Origin: Flammulina velutipes
Taxonomy: Eukaryota > Basidiomycota > Agaricomycetes > Agaricales > Physalacriaceae
Reading direction: 5' to 3'
Length of the DNA stretch: 64,000 nucleotides
Assembly (NCBI GenBank): GCA_011800155.1
Contig: CM022370.1
Span: 930,001-994,000 of the forward strand
The notes below the pieces were generated by a model. The model saw only the letters and a list, made by a program, of their open reading frames with translations. It searched no databases and was not told the origin of the DNA. The stretch's first letter is position 1; every line of letters starts with the position of its first letter. Position numbers and translations under genes: made by a program. Shown here in pieces: positions 24,271 through 36,540 of this stretch.

Positions 24271-26849
24271 TCAAAACCCTGTGTTTCCGAGCATCCCATA
24301 TCGCCCGCTGCTCACACTGCGTGTCGGCGTTATAGGCGTTGCTATCCTTTCGCCTTTCGCCTTCTTCCCTTTCTTCTTTACACTACGCTGTGTGGCAAGT
24401 GTTTGCTCCAACCCATGCATGCACACCTTCCATACATCCTCATCGACTGATGGACATTCGACGACACCTGTCAAATAAGAATGGAATGCACGACCAGAAA
24501 AGAGATGTACTGCTGGGGCAACCAGATTTCGAAGGAATAACGTATCGGAAAGGTGTATCACAGCATCATAGGTGTGCAGAATTTGGGCGGCAAGCTGTAG
24601 ATGTCGATCGACAACAGGGGGGTTCGTCTCACCGCTAGGCGGCTGTATCTCATCGCCACTGGCACCCCACGTGAACGAAGCGATAAAGCAGCGAGCCTCT
24701 TGCGCTGTCCACTTCTCAGCGTCTCTTACTTTGCTGTTAGCTCCCTCTGCCCTCTCATGCATGGTCCTCAACACCCATCGAAGAACAAGCACGACCGACA
24801 GTTGGCGAGCTCCGATAGCCCGAATACCCGGTACATCACTCCCCAAGGCTCGGAGCATGACTGTTAGACGCACATTCTCTGGTTGCAGAACCAGAGGGAC
24901 CTGTGTAGTTTGGAATGAGAAGTGTGAATCAGATATGCGCGCGAGAAGATCTAGGATGTTCGGAACTTGGACGTCTTCATCGGCTAGTCTCGTCCCGCGA
25001 CGAATGTACTCCGTCACAATATGTGGACCAGATAATAGGCGGAGGGATGATGTCGACGAATGAATGCCAGCTGGCGTCTTGTGTTGACGGAGATTCTGCA
25101 AAGCGCCCCGAAGAGGTGCCAATGGGTCTGGTTCAGATCCGTCGGAATCGAATCCATCCGAGTCAGTCTCGACAACATCAACCAACTCCTCTTCATCGCT
25201 CTCGCTCTCGCTATTCGGCGGTAAAGTGGTCTCCTCTTCGACCTCATCAAGCGGCCCAGGAAGCCCCAAGGAATCATGGAGGAGAGCATAGCACCACTGG
25301 CGAATCGGCCTTGTTAGGCGACTCACGCTCTCCACATCTGGGTTCTCGATGAACAGTCGCGGCCACGACGTCCCCGAAGTGAGACAGTTAACCAACAACG
25401 GAGCAAAGTGTCCCTTCCGATATGCATCAAGATACTGCGTGCGGATTTGAATACGCATAAGCAGCTCATCACTGCCATCTTCACCCACTGCCTCTGCCTC
25501 TGCCTCTAGCAGGCGTGAAAAGGAGGGTAGCAAAGGGCACATGTCGGGGACATGAAGAGCACAAATTCGCGACGGCCAGAGACCCGCGTCACCTTCATGC
25601 TGCCGCTCGTACTTGGGTATAGTGTATTGCAGAGCTCCTTCGGCGACCTTGTCGATGACCAGGTCAATTTGGCCTGGACCAAGGGTATGAGCTACTCTGG
25701 CGGTTAAGGAGGTGACTGTGCGATCAATTAAATCCATCACACTGCCCACTTGGTGTTTAGACTTCCGTTTGCCGTTGGGAGCTAGAATGGACTGGATGGT
25801 AGACGCGACCCGTTCTATTCGCCGAGGTGACGATAGGCCGCGTTCAAAGAAGAGTGCGTGAATGTTGAGTCTCGTAGTGATCTCTTGATTGGTGAAGTCG
25901 TTGCCTGCAAGAGATGCGAGGAGGGGGAGAAGTGTGACGGGTATCGATAGATGCGCAGCCAGAACGGTGGGTGAGAATACAGAACATGACAATGTTAGGT
26001 CCGTGACGTTTTCTGGAGGTATGACGCCTTTTCCAAAGGACGATGCAGCTTTGGTAGCTCGAGCTCGGCTTTTTGCGTTCGTGACTTGTTGGAAGCCGTC
26101 ATCGTCGACAACTTCCTGCTCTGTCTCTACCACTGTGGCAGACCATACCATATCATCGAGCGGTATATAGCCTTGGTATCCGTCCGCGTTGAGGATGACA
26201 AAGTCCGAATCCGTGCCGACAACATAACCATGTAGACGTCCAGCAAGCTCCACTGCATAGGGATCGCACTCCTCGTCGGCAAAGTGTATTTCGAGGGAGT
26301 CAGTGGATGCTTGGATGAGCTCAAGGGCGTGAAGAGTGGTGGCAAAATAGAGGGGAGGGATAATTCGGGTTTCCCTGAGGAAATGAGGAGCGCTACGTGT
26401 TGCTGCGGACGTGCGAAAAAAGAGCAGAGAAGGCTCGATGATCGATTTGGATGCACGCGAAAGTAATGTTGAAAATTTGATCTCGGGGTATGGACCTATA
26501 CCGAAAGTCAGAAAAGGCAGAGGCGGCACTCATCCAGCAAGACAAACCGTCGAATACGAACGCTATTTTGAACCCCAGTCTAATCCAGGCTTGAACAACG
26601 TCCGTTACCAGCTTCGAAAACTCGTGATATTCACCCCCATAGATCCATGGCAAACTACACCGCTGATGAAGTGCATAAATCAATCTGTGGCGTTACTCTG
26701 AGCTGTGGATCACTGTGTATAAATATCACTCACGACCAGGCGTCAACTACGACAGGTATAGAGCCTCCATTGTTCTCCGATAGTTGGATTGTTTTCGATA
26801 GGTTCCTCTTGTTTTCCCTCAAGTATGTGGTCAGACCATGAACGCCCAT
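24271..26849 (-). CDS. Asteroid-like XPG-domain protein
   Basis: Three exons (26849-26734, 26684-26548, 26495-24271) give 825 aa. It begins MGVHGLTTYLREN, the MG[VI]xGL start of FEN1/XPG-type nucleases, followed by VVVDAWS, FVFDG and a PYPEIKF...LLFFRTS block. This order matches the asteroid branch of the family. The body is alpha-helical with an acidic insert (SESESDEEELVD) and an EAEAEA run coded by repeated GCCTCT units. The C-terminal tail is basic (KKKGKKAK). Asteroid proteins keep the nuclease fold, but catalytic acids are variable and their substrate is unsettled, so activity should not be assumed. Confidence 0.85.
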
Positions 26850-26950
26850 GAGAAGAGTGATATCTGTCCCAAAAAAGCAAATTACGGAATCAAAGCGACG
26901 TGTTTGTCAGCTGTATAGTACCTAGACCATTTATTGTCAACTTCGTGAAA

Positions 26951-27032
26951 GGCACTTTGCCGGAGTGGTTAACGGGATGGCCTGCTAAGCCATTGGTCTT
27001 TGACCGCCAGAGTTCGACTCTCTGAGGTGTCG
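26951..27032 (+). tRNA. tRNA-Ser (anticodon GCT), copy 3
   Basis: 82 nt, identical to the copies at 10.3 and 10.6 kb: same acceptor stem, GCT anticodon, long variable arm and T-loop. Followed by AAGTTTTG, a T4 Pol III terminator. Flanks differ from the other copies. Confidence 0.95.
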
Positions 27033-27161
27033 TAAGTTTTGTTGCAACAGCAGGAAACGCCACGAGATTACAGCTCCTCACTTCTAAATGATTGTTTTCT
27101 ATGGTTCTATCGTGTTTACTCCATAAGGAATAGCAGCTGAACTAGCCCGCTTAAGTATCAT

Positions 27162-28181
27162 TTAATCGACATCCACTTCTTGTCCTTTAACGAGCGTCTC
27201 ACCGTCTTCCGATAGTTTGACATTTTTCTGAAATAGAGTTAGAGACTGGGGTTGTTTGTGTAGATATGGATGGCAAACCTCGTGCGTTCCCGATTTGCCT
27301 ACATATTTGGTATGGTCTGAAGCCCATGAGTTCTATCAGCATACACACATGAGAATACACGTACAGCCATAGGCGACAAGATCACCCGATGCATTTTTGA
27401 AATCTGTTCGAGTGTAAGCTAGCTGTTTTCCTGTCAATATGTTAGAACAGGAACGATGTAGCACTGCCAGGAAGCATACCCATGTTGGTAAGCGTTGATG
27501 TAGCATAGAGAATATCGCCAGGGCGTCCAGCAGGTCGTACAAAGGATGTGCCGATGTCTGTGCTGACACCAGTCATCCTGAGAATATTGTTATGGAAGAA
27601 GAACCAATCAATGATATGGCGCACCAGTATCCTTTCGATGCCACAGCGAGAGACCCCAATGTGTCAGTTAGAGATAGAATAAGACCACCGTGAGCTGTAC
27701 ATGCTGATTAGTTAAACCCAGAAAACAGCAGGACGAACATGACGATTTACCTGTCTGCTCATGATTTTAGAAACAAAGTCGTGAATCTACGAGAAAGTAC
27801 ATACCCCAACTCTGTTGACTTGCACGTCGGGAGTCAGGCAACGCGGCAGTGGGAAATGTTTGGGGGATTTCAATTACTGTTATATGGTTCAATCTTTAAC
27901 GAGGCGTGAACAATGCCTGGCGTAGCCTTCGTGATGACGAGCTGTAGACAGTGTTCAAGAGCGGAATGTAGTTTCAGCAACATAATCCCATACATTAGGG
28001 AAGCATTGCATGTCGTGTCCTGTGAGCTCGAGTTGATTCGAATTTATGTGGATAAGGGTTGGACAAGAATCCTACCTTTGTTGACAACAAACGATTGCCA
28101 TACCTGGGGGTTTATTGAGAATTTTGTATGCCTTTTCTAGAGCGAGCATACTCTTCGAGTGAATTTAAGGCATGCAGCCAT
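27162..28181 (-). CDS. Hotdog-fold acyl-CoA thioesterase (ACOT13-like)
   Basis: Eleven exons (28181-28152, 28103-28076, 28019-27994, 27941-27878, 27818-27805, 27754-27751, 27694-27625, 27577-27480, 27430-27365, 27316-27279, 27227-27162) give 167 aa. The fold signature is NRVGTAHGG (HGG at about 57-59), SLTDTLGSLA, then TGVSTDIGTSFVRPAGRPGD and LAYTRTDFKN...GDLVAYGYHTKYVG. Enzymes of this type hydrolyse acyl-CoA, usually as tetramers, in mitochondria or cytosol. Exon 6 is only 4 nt (ACAG) between introns of 50 and 56 bp; it is needed to join NRVG to AHGG. The first exon is the least certain part. Starts 82 bp from the divergent Nas2 gene. Confidence 0.85.
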
Positions 28182-28263
28182 GGTTGAATGAGATCAAGTA
28201 GGATCAAGCGGGAACCGGGCCGAGGCGTTGACGCGTCCCAATCCTCTTCAATCTTACACATCC
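28182..28263. promoter_or_regulatory. 82 bp divergent promoter (thioesterase / Nas2)
   Basis: The ATGs of the two genes face away from each other with only 82 bp between them, so core promoters must overlap or lie inside transcribed sequence. No TATA box is visible. Confidence 0.5.
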
Positions 28264-29024
28264 ATGGGCTACACACTCCCCCCGCCTGACAGCCCCCGCG
28301 AACAAGTCCGTTTGATGTCTTCCCAAAAGCAAACCATCGAAGCCGAACTTGAAGCCCAAATTACTATTCTTAAAGCAAACAACTCCACCCTCCACTCCCC
28401 ACTCGTAGATCCTGATGGCTTCCCAAGAGCAGACATCGATATCTATGCTGTCAGAGGCGCGCGTATCAGGATAATCGAGCTCAGGAATGATTTAGAGGCC
28501 ATCGTTTCGGAGATTGCGAAGGCTTTGGAGGTGGTCTATGCCAAGGGTTCTACAACTGAAACAGACTCCCCGGAGCCTAGTGTCAGTGCCGTGCCCTTTG
28601 CGAAAGTGAATGGTGTAGCACCGTTGAGCCCTGCTGCAGAAGCGGTATAAATATCCTATTACTTCTTCCCGATCCGTATTAACATGTCTGTAGGGGCTAC
28701 AACGAGAGGATCTAATCGTTAAATTTGGAAGCGCCACAAAGGACTCCGTCGGTTCTTCGATACAAGCCCTCGCAGATGTGGTTGCATCCAACGAGGACGT
28801 AAGTCTTGCATTATATACGTGCTCTAATTTGATGGATTGACTTCGTCGGATAGAAAAGCATAGTTTTGAAAGTCCTCCGGCAAGGACAGATCACCTTTCT
28901 TTCTCTGACACCCAGGAAAGGCTGGGGTGGAAGGGGGATGCTCGGGTACGTGAAAATGTACCGACAGTGTCAGTCAATCTCACCAATCTTCAGATGTCAT
29001 ATAGTACCATATTCGGAGACATGA
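28264..29024 (+). CDS. NAS2: 26S proteasome assembly chaperone Nas2/PSMD9 (PDZ protein)
   Basis: Four exons (28264-28644, 28694-28798, 28854-28945, 28994-29024) give 202 aa. Nas2/PSMD9 (p27) holds the Rpt4-Rpt5 pair during assembly of the proteasome base. The N-terminal 100 residues form the expected coiled helices (EQVRLMSSQKQTIEAELEAQ and DIYAVRGARIRIIELRND). The PDZ-like domain runs from about residue 115: PFAKVNGVAPLSPAAEAG, then EDLIVKFGSATKDSV and RKGWGGRGMLGCHIVP at the C-terminus. Length and domain order match the family. Confidence 0.92.
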
Positions 29025-29272
29025 TGTGGCACTCACAACAGGTTGTATCTAACTTACGTTGTACTGTATATTTACCTTTCGAGCAATCACAACGATCATG
29101 AGAAACATACAATTCATCATATATAAGTAAGAGCATAATACATAGGTAGTAAAGTATGCTGATTGATAATCATGGGGAGACGAGAGCGAGAGAGAAAGCG
29201 GAGGAGAAAGAAAAATGCAAAAGAAACAATACATAACGTATGTACAAGATAACACAGCAAGGACGTGACGAT

Positions 29273-32200
29273 TTACAAACTCCCCTTCTTCGGCGCCTTC
29301 TTAGCTAGCTCTTCCTGCCGCTGCCAGAGCAGCTCAGCCCACAACGGGTGTGGAGGAATATGTCCGACCAATGCCTGGAAGACCTGAAGCCTACACATGT
29401 CCTCAGCACAGACCCATCTGATGGAACATGACGACTTACCACTTCTGTTTCTCTTCGTCCGTGTCAGCGAAGAACACAATCTCATCATCGGGGAATATGA
29501 GTCTGAAAGATCGTTCTACCCCAAACATTCCGTCGTATTCGTCAGCATATCGACTCTTCGAGGTTGCAACAGGTGCTGCACCAAGAGCTGGGCTGCGTAT
29601 GGCTTGATCGTCCTCAACAGCGATGGCCTTCTTCAAGCTGATCGTAGCAGTGGCCCTCTTGGTTACATCGTTGAACGCAACGAGGTTGGATCCGATGACT
29701 CTCAGCTGGCGTCGACGCCATGACTATGCGTACGATCAGCAGACGTTCATTCACAGTCGCGGAAAACTCACAATGCAATCACCTCCACTTTGTGTCAACG
29801 TACCTTCAAAGTACGTGACCTTATGCCAGTTGATATGCCTCAATCCGCGATGGCACTCCTCCAGACTTTGGGGCAGTTGCTCAGGTGCGATACCAGGTAA
29901 GGGTGGTAGTCGGAATATCTGCAATACCATCTCGCCGACCTGGACGGGGGAAGTCTTGTTTCCAGCTTCCACCTTTTGTCCAATTAACGGGAACGCAGTC
30001 TCGAATATCCTCGTGTCGCAACGTGCCGCGATATCCTTGAAGCAAATGAATGCTCGCGCGAGAGTTCCATCGGGCTTTAGATAGCGAGCTAGATTTTCGG
30101 GAAGACGATGATGAACTTGGGGCTGCGGGGGAGGTGCAATTGGCTTCAGCTTCTCTTTGGACTTCTTGGGGGATGAGGAGGAGAAGAAGCCCCTCATACC
30201 GCCTTTTGAAGATGTGTGGGCGACGGGAGGAGGCGCAGGCGCAGCCATAGCAGGCGGAGGAGCAAGAGCTTTGAACTGGGTGATGATATGGGGGTCGCGA
30301 CGGATCTTGAGGGTAAGGGTGAACTCCAGTTTGCTGTGCTCGATTCTACAACAGATGAAGAGTCAATATCATAGCACATCCGAGCATGCAGAAAACGCAC
30401 AGCTCAAACTCTTGGTTAATGGGGCATTCACGAGCCAATTTACATTCCGGGGTGGTGACAAAGTGAATGCCATTGTTCAGCGTGCATGTTACGGCGGTGG
30501 GCTCATTCGGCAAAGGGGCTGAAATACCACGCAGACCAATCACTGGAAACGATATTCATTAGTTAAAAAGAATGCGAATAGAATGCACTCCGTACCTTTC
30601 ACGAATACCTTCCCATACGCCTTCCCGGGCTGGGCTTGCGCTCTATATTCCTTGATTTGCTTCGAGTATTCGTTCTAGAAAAAGCCAATGAGCGTTGGTT
30701 TTAGGAAAGCTGAAAGCACGTACCATATCTGAGGGTCTTCGAACTGTTTTCCACGCTTTGCCAGCGTTCAGATCCCCAGCACCTGACCGATGAGTTACTC
30801 TACTATCCGAAGAAGCGTAGATAGTTTCCTCGTGTTGCCGAACAAGATACTTCTACAAAAGCAGCCTATGAGCAACCTATAGAGCCTAGAATTGACCACT
30901 TACACTCTTGTGAGGTCCTTCGAGTTTACGTAGCTCCTTCTCGATGCTATCTCCCAGCGGATCGTCGTCTTGGGGCGATAGACTACCAATATCCAGAAGG
31001 CCACCGTTTTTATGGCCCTCCTGAGCTTTGATCGTGTCAACGTCACCAGTACTCATACTCCTTCTCCGGCTAGGGCGGGCAGAGGAGACGGCCAACTGTT
31101 CATTACGTGGCGTCTTTAGTTCCCTACGGAAAGCTGCATCTGCCTCTTCTTCATGACGCCTCATCTCCCGTCGCTTTTCTATAATCAAAGCCTCACGACT
31201 GCGAATGTTGTCTTTCGGAGGGGGAGGAGGAGGGATGCTGACACTTGACGCGCCACTTGCGCTGCGGCTAAGCAGACCAACGGGGGCAGCGTTTATGACG
31301 ATCGCAGAATCGGTGGCCGCGCGTTCCATGATGCGTGGTACAGGTGAGTCAACCGCCGGGCTGTCCTGCAAGCGGTCGAGCGAATCATCACCATCCTCTG
31401 TAGACATCGTGATATCCTCGGGCTCGATTCTCTTCCCAGACATGTCGTCCATGAGCCTGTCCAATGCGCTGCGCATGTCCATCTGTACGTCGACCGAACC
31501 AGTATCGGCCGCGAGTTCACTGAAACGTTGCGCGGGAGAAGCGGTGGAAGTTTGGACGGCCGAAGCGATGGCTGGACCGTCAAGACTGAGGTCTTCGTCG
31601 TCGTCGTCACGACCGAAATCGAGTCCACGCCCAAACTTGCTACCAAAGTCGAACTTCAACCTGTGCGCGCTATCCACCTTCAGCGTTCCGAACTCTTCCA
31701 GTGCGGGCTCCTCCAGTGTCTCGACAATAGCCATAGCAGTATCGATCGTACGCTTCTCGGCCGTTTGGATCGTGGCCATCTCTGCGCTCATTGCACTAAC
31801 ATCGTCCGTGATGGTGGTAAGAATGGATGTTGAATCGCGGTCCTTCTCTTCCTCTTCCTCCGCTTCCAATTGAGTAGGCGGTTCCACAGATATGTCGATG
31901 GGACCAACAGACGATTTACTGAAGCTGGCTGAGGGGCTACCCACAGGACTACCAAAGCTACGTTGTCGAATGAGACGACGCTGAATTTCCTCTCGACTGA
32001 TTCGGGGGCGAACTCGGTTGGCGATAGAGGCGGGGCTTCCGTTGGTGTGTGTAGAAGGCGAAGAAGCGCGACTTAACAACGACGGCATCACGGTGGGTAA
32101 AGGGCGAGGCGAATTCCGTGCACTGTTCGAGATGGCTGCTGGAACGGAAGAGACTTCAGGTTGCTTTGACTCTGCATGCGCCTTGAAACGATATTGAGCG

Positions 32201-33796
32201 TTTGAAATTAAGTTAAGGATAATGAAAACCACGTACCTCGTGGTTCTGTAACTCCTCCTCTAATCCGCTTATATCTATTTCGGAATTGGCGAAGGAGTAG
32301 TCCATACTTTTCTCGTGGGGAAGTGACAAGTCATTGAGGGAAGATGATGCAAAGGGGTCTTCTGCTGTGCTCCTCGATGGGGAACCTAGACAACATTTGA
32401 ATGACATTCACGAACAAAGCGAAAGTGAATTACCTGAGGATAGACCAAACTTGGGCATGGGACTTCCGGTTGTCGAAGGAGATACACGGCGCTTGACTGG
32501 CGACGGCGACTCGGGAAGCATTTGCACGTCTTCATTGTCGTCGTCGTCCTCCTCCTCGAAATTGGAGAACGATGCGTCCTGTGGAGTAGGTCGCCTGCTG
32601 AAATAAGGCGGGGAAGATGATGATGCGCGCGCAGGAGTACTTGGGTCGAACGGAATACCATGAGGGGATATCGCGTCTTGCTTGTGCTGAGCGAAGCGTT
32701 CAGCGTGATGAGAGCGCCCAAAGGGAACGCCATCTTCAGTCTCGAGGTCGGTAGGGACGTCGTTTGGATGTCTGGGCGGCGTGCTCTGACGGGAACCAAA
32801 CATTTCATCCACCAGACCCGAGATACTTGTGTCTAGATCGAGCACTGGGTGGTGAGCATCTGAGACGTCGATGCTGTCGTACGACTCGTCGCCAGAGTTA
32901 TTCTCCTCCCTGCCACCCTGGAAGAAGGGATCTCCGTGGTCCTCTTCGTGATAGGGCTCGTCGTCAGAGCTCGCGACGTCCAAGGCGTTGTCACTTCCTT
33001 CCTCTCCACAACTAATCTCCACTACATCGCAGCATTCGTCCCATGTAACCGTCTTCCTACGCTCTCTCTTGCCAGTCAGCCGCGGACCGTGAAGACGTTT
33101 GGAGACCAGGGAAGAACGCGTGGGAGTTGCTCCTCTAGACACTGGCGTGGATATTTTAGTGGGAGAATGGACGGCGTATGGTTGGAGCTGGGATGTGGAT
33201 TCAGTTTCCATGTCAGCTGGTAGGTCAGAGTCGGGGAGAGGCGAGGTGCTGGTTGGAATGGGAGGCAATGGAGGGTCGGAACTCGAGCTTCGATCCTGTC
33301 GAAAAGGACTCTTGGTAACAGGTTCCTTCTGAATCAGTCCTTGGTAGGTCTTGGACTGCTTGCGCTCCCTCTTCAGAGCAAACGGCCTTTCGTTCTCATT
33401 CTCCGCCTGTTCGTGCATTGACAACGGCCTTGCACGTTTCTCTCCCGACACCCTGCGTGGTGACACGGGGAGAGGTGGAGTAGAACGCGATGGAGTGTTC
33501 GAGGACGGCATGGGGATTTGGGATTTGAAGGGGGATTTGGAGACGAGGTTGTTGTTGCGCAAGTGGCGATAGCTAGACGACGACCGACGATGCACATCGG
33601 GCAGAGGAGGGCGCACTGTCTTGTCACGCTTTGGAATGCGTAAAGGAGTTGTAAGAGAGCCTCCGCTGCTGGTAGATTCCGAGGAAGGAGGAGAATTCCA
33701 GCCCATACCGGATTCTCGAAGGATAGACGACTTGATTGGGTCAGGCGAATTAGACAGAAGCCTATCTCGCAATGGAGACGATTTGTGACTGTTCAT
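29273..33796 (-). CDS. Bud4/anillin-type cytokinesis protein with PH domain
   Basis: Nine exons (33796-32434, 32385-32237, 32181-30904, 30852-30724, 30674-30596, 30542-30401, 30345-29772, 29723-29440, 29390-29273) give 1371 aa. Bud4/anillin proteins scaffold septins at the division or septation site. The first 900 residues are disordered, Ser/Pro-rich with many SP/TP sites. An anillin-homology region begins near residue 960 (KVFVKVIGLRGIS, LNNGIHFVTTP, INQEFELIEHSKLEFTLTLK); INQEFEL with LEF is a Bud4 hallmark. A Pro/Ala-rich linker interrupts it. A PH domain (about 1239-1345) starts SWRRRQLRVIGSNLVAFND and ends with the conserved Trp in EEKQKW. The start at 33796 is the first in-frame ATG. 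Confidence 0.9.
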
Positions 33797-34393
33797 CGTC
33801 GCCGACGTCGAAGGAAAGATCGAGGTGGGCAAGCAGAACGGCGGCGGCGGGCGAAAGCGCTGATGAAGGCTCGCTCAAGTGGTGGCAGACAAACAAACTC
33901 GCCTCGTGGGAATATTCCCTAATCGGCTTGGCGCGGTCGTCACGTGTCCGTCTTCGCCTATCACGAGTCACCTGTCACGCGAATGTCACGGTCCCTCCTC
34001 CTCTGTCCTCTACAATGCTCGTGCAATGTGAAGATCTCATCGGGCCAAGGCATTCTTCGCTATTGACATTAATGAACCTTATACCGCCTAGACTCTCTCT
34101 CAGTAAATGCCGAATTCTAACGTGGCCTACGAGGTCATCCCTGGACTTACAACCACTGCTTGGTCTAAACCTCAGAAGGCTTATTCTCCGATCAACATAG
34201 ACTATGTGTTCTTCTTGAACAACAGATAGTGATGTTCAATTTTAAACCCGAATCTGGCTAACGCGCCCATGTCGGGGCATCGCCACCAAGGTTCGTGTAT
34301 CACATTCACGCCCACCCTTTTAAAGCGTCTTACCCCGGATCCACGCTTAAATCGCCTCACTGTCTACACCTTTCTCTCCTCATCTTTTCCACC
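33797..34393. other. Divergent intergenic region (Bud4-like / pepsin-fold gene)
   Basis: Contains CACGTG at 33941-33946 and a TTTTAAA element near 34318, about 75 bp before the ATG at 34394. No gene seen. Confidence 0.45.
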
Positions 34394-36334
34394 ATGAGCT
34401 GCTGTAGAACTCTTCCGCTGGCTCTTTCCCTAAGTTCAATCATCGGACATGCTCTCCCTGCCTCTGGAAGAACATCGAGAATCCCTCGCGCAAACGAGGT
34501 CCAGCCAGTTCATATCCCTCTCCAGGTCAACGACCTTCAACAATACGCTGTCACAGTGTCAATGGTACGTACAACTTATAACTGGGATTCACCTTAGAAA
34601 TTTTCTCCATACTCACATATCGACAGTCATCGGGGCCGAACGCACAAAATCTCACATTCTCTCTATCAACGGCTACTGGGTATACCATGGTTGCAGGAGC
34701 GGATTGTGATTCATGTGGCGTTCAATCGTGTGTATTCATCGACCGCTCTATTACAATAAGAATCTGTCTAATCCCATTTATTAGCTATGATCCATCTTCG
34801 TCCTCTTCTGCACACCCCACATCTGGAAACCAAGATGTATCGCTATGGTCCAGTCCCACCAGTGGAAACATAGTTACTGAAGACTGCCATCTGGTGCGAG
34901 CGGATGGTTCGCCATGGTCTTATGGAAATCAAACGAGTAAGCCTTCAGAATGCAATACACATGTCCTGACCTCCTTCCCAGTCATCGTGGCCAACCAATC
35001 TCAAACAATAGTTCCTTCGTACGGCCTTTCCGGTGTGTTCGGCCTTGGTACCAATGGGCGTGAGTGTGTATTTACAATACTCGCACCGCATTCTCTGACA
35101 CATCTCAAGGCGATGGCAGATTCAGTGAATCGCTAATGGGAAACTGGCTCTCGCAGCACCCCGAGAGTACACAATTCAGCTACGGCCTCGCATTGAACAG
35201 CCCCCATTCAAGTTCCGCGCAGCAAGAAGGTGGGGAATTGCATCTTCTAGCGCCGGACCCTAACGCATTCACTGGCGAAATCACCTGGAAGAACATGTCT
35301 ACTTTCGGCTCTGACGCAAGAGACTCGGATTGGTATATTGAAATGGATTCCTGGTCCTTCCAAAGCGCACGTTCAGGCCAGTTGAGGCAAAGCAACCTTA
35401 GGGCAGTCATGGATCCATTTCTGGCGCCTATGCGATTTCCATCTACGCATGCACGGTCAATCTGTATGTTTTGCTACACTTCAGAGACCTCGAACTAGTC
35501 TGACATTCAGTTTTAGTTTCGACTGTCCCTGGTGCCAAATCCTCGAATCTCACTACGCCTGGCGCTATCATATGGGACGTGCCATGCGATTCCAGAATGA
35601 TTTTGACGTTTTCGTATGGGGGTTTTGCCGTAAGTATGGACGAAGGGATGCTGATACGGAAAGTGACGGATCGATGTGTGAGCGTCATCGAAGAATGGGC
35701 TAACTCGTCCACAAATATCTACGCTCTGGGATCCACTTTCATCTCAGCAGTCTACATGTACGTTTATGTTAGTCGCTATTCCTTGACCATCTTCATATCA
35801 TACGTCCATGACAGCATCTTTTCTGCTTCTGGTCCGTCCGAAGGAACGGTGGGCATAGCATCTCGAGCAGAGAAAGGAAATTCCAATATATCCACTGGGG
35901 GCATAATCGGCATTGTCTTTGGAGGGCTTGCGCTCGCCATCGCTGTTGCCACAGCAGCCGTCCTCGCGTACCGATGGAGGACCAGAAGGCCAACAACCAA
36001 AGAGAATACTAACGAGTCTGGTCCTATCGCTACTCCCTACATGGGATATATGGCTGACCCGTTTGAGGCTACTGCACTCATGCTAACGCCAGCATCTCCT
36101 CCACCGACGGGAAATTCTCTTGGGCCAACATCACCATCATCGCACCATGGGGCCCCGCTCGTTATTGACTCCTTGGACTCACCTCCACCATACATTGGAG
36201 AAACATCAGGCAGTAGCTCAAATCCTCCTGTTCGCGCACACATTGTGACGGTTGGACCTCCTCCTGCGCGAGACAGAAAGAGTCGAGTTCCCAATGAATT
36301 GACGACTGCCAATGGCAGTGGACTGGAGACGTAA
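34394..36334 (+). CDS. Membrane-anchored pepsin-fold protein, apparently non-catalytic
   Basis: Seven exons (34394-34564, 34627-34727, 34785-34936, 34982-35059, 35110-35463, 35517-35757, 35815-36334) give 538 aa. A signal peptide (about 1-20) leads an extracellular part with A1-peptidase landmarks: YAVTVSM, SGVFGLGTNGR, the GGELHL...EITWKNM pair of strands, WYIEMDSW and GSTFISAVY near the end of the fold. A single membrane helix (394-418) and a Pro/Ser-rich cytosolic tail of 120 residues follow. The first catalytic DTG is replaced by STATGY, and no second DTG is visible, so proteolysis is unlikely. Cys pairs and NxS/T sites fit a secreted glycoprotein. The last intron (57 bp) has no stop in frame. 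Confidence 0.78.
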
Positions 36335-36540
36335 GGACTATGGAGGCATACCTAGTTTATAAGCTGTGTTGTAGGCATTTAAGTATTTGATTTGGATGTA
36401 TTGTACAAGTATGCCGGCCTCTTCGGCGCCAAGCCAATAAAGCCTCTTCTTCCTCGCAACACTCATGGCTCAGGCCGTGGTGTAATGTTTTCCCTTTGAA
36501 CTCTCCCACAACTTTCTTGTCGCTCCTTGCTATCCCGAAC

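Noticed and set aside
31205..31873. 222-codon plus-strand ORF opposite the Bud4-like gene
   Set aside because: Antisense shadow of a Ser-rich disordered region in the minus-strand gene.
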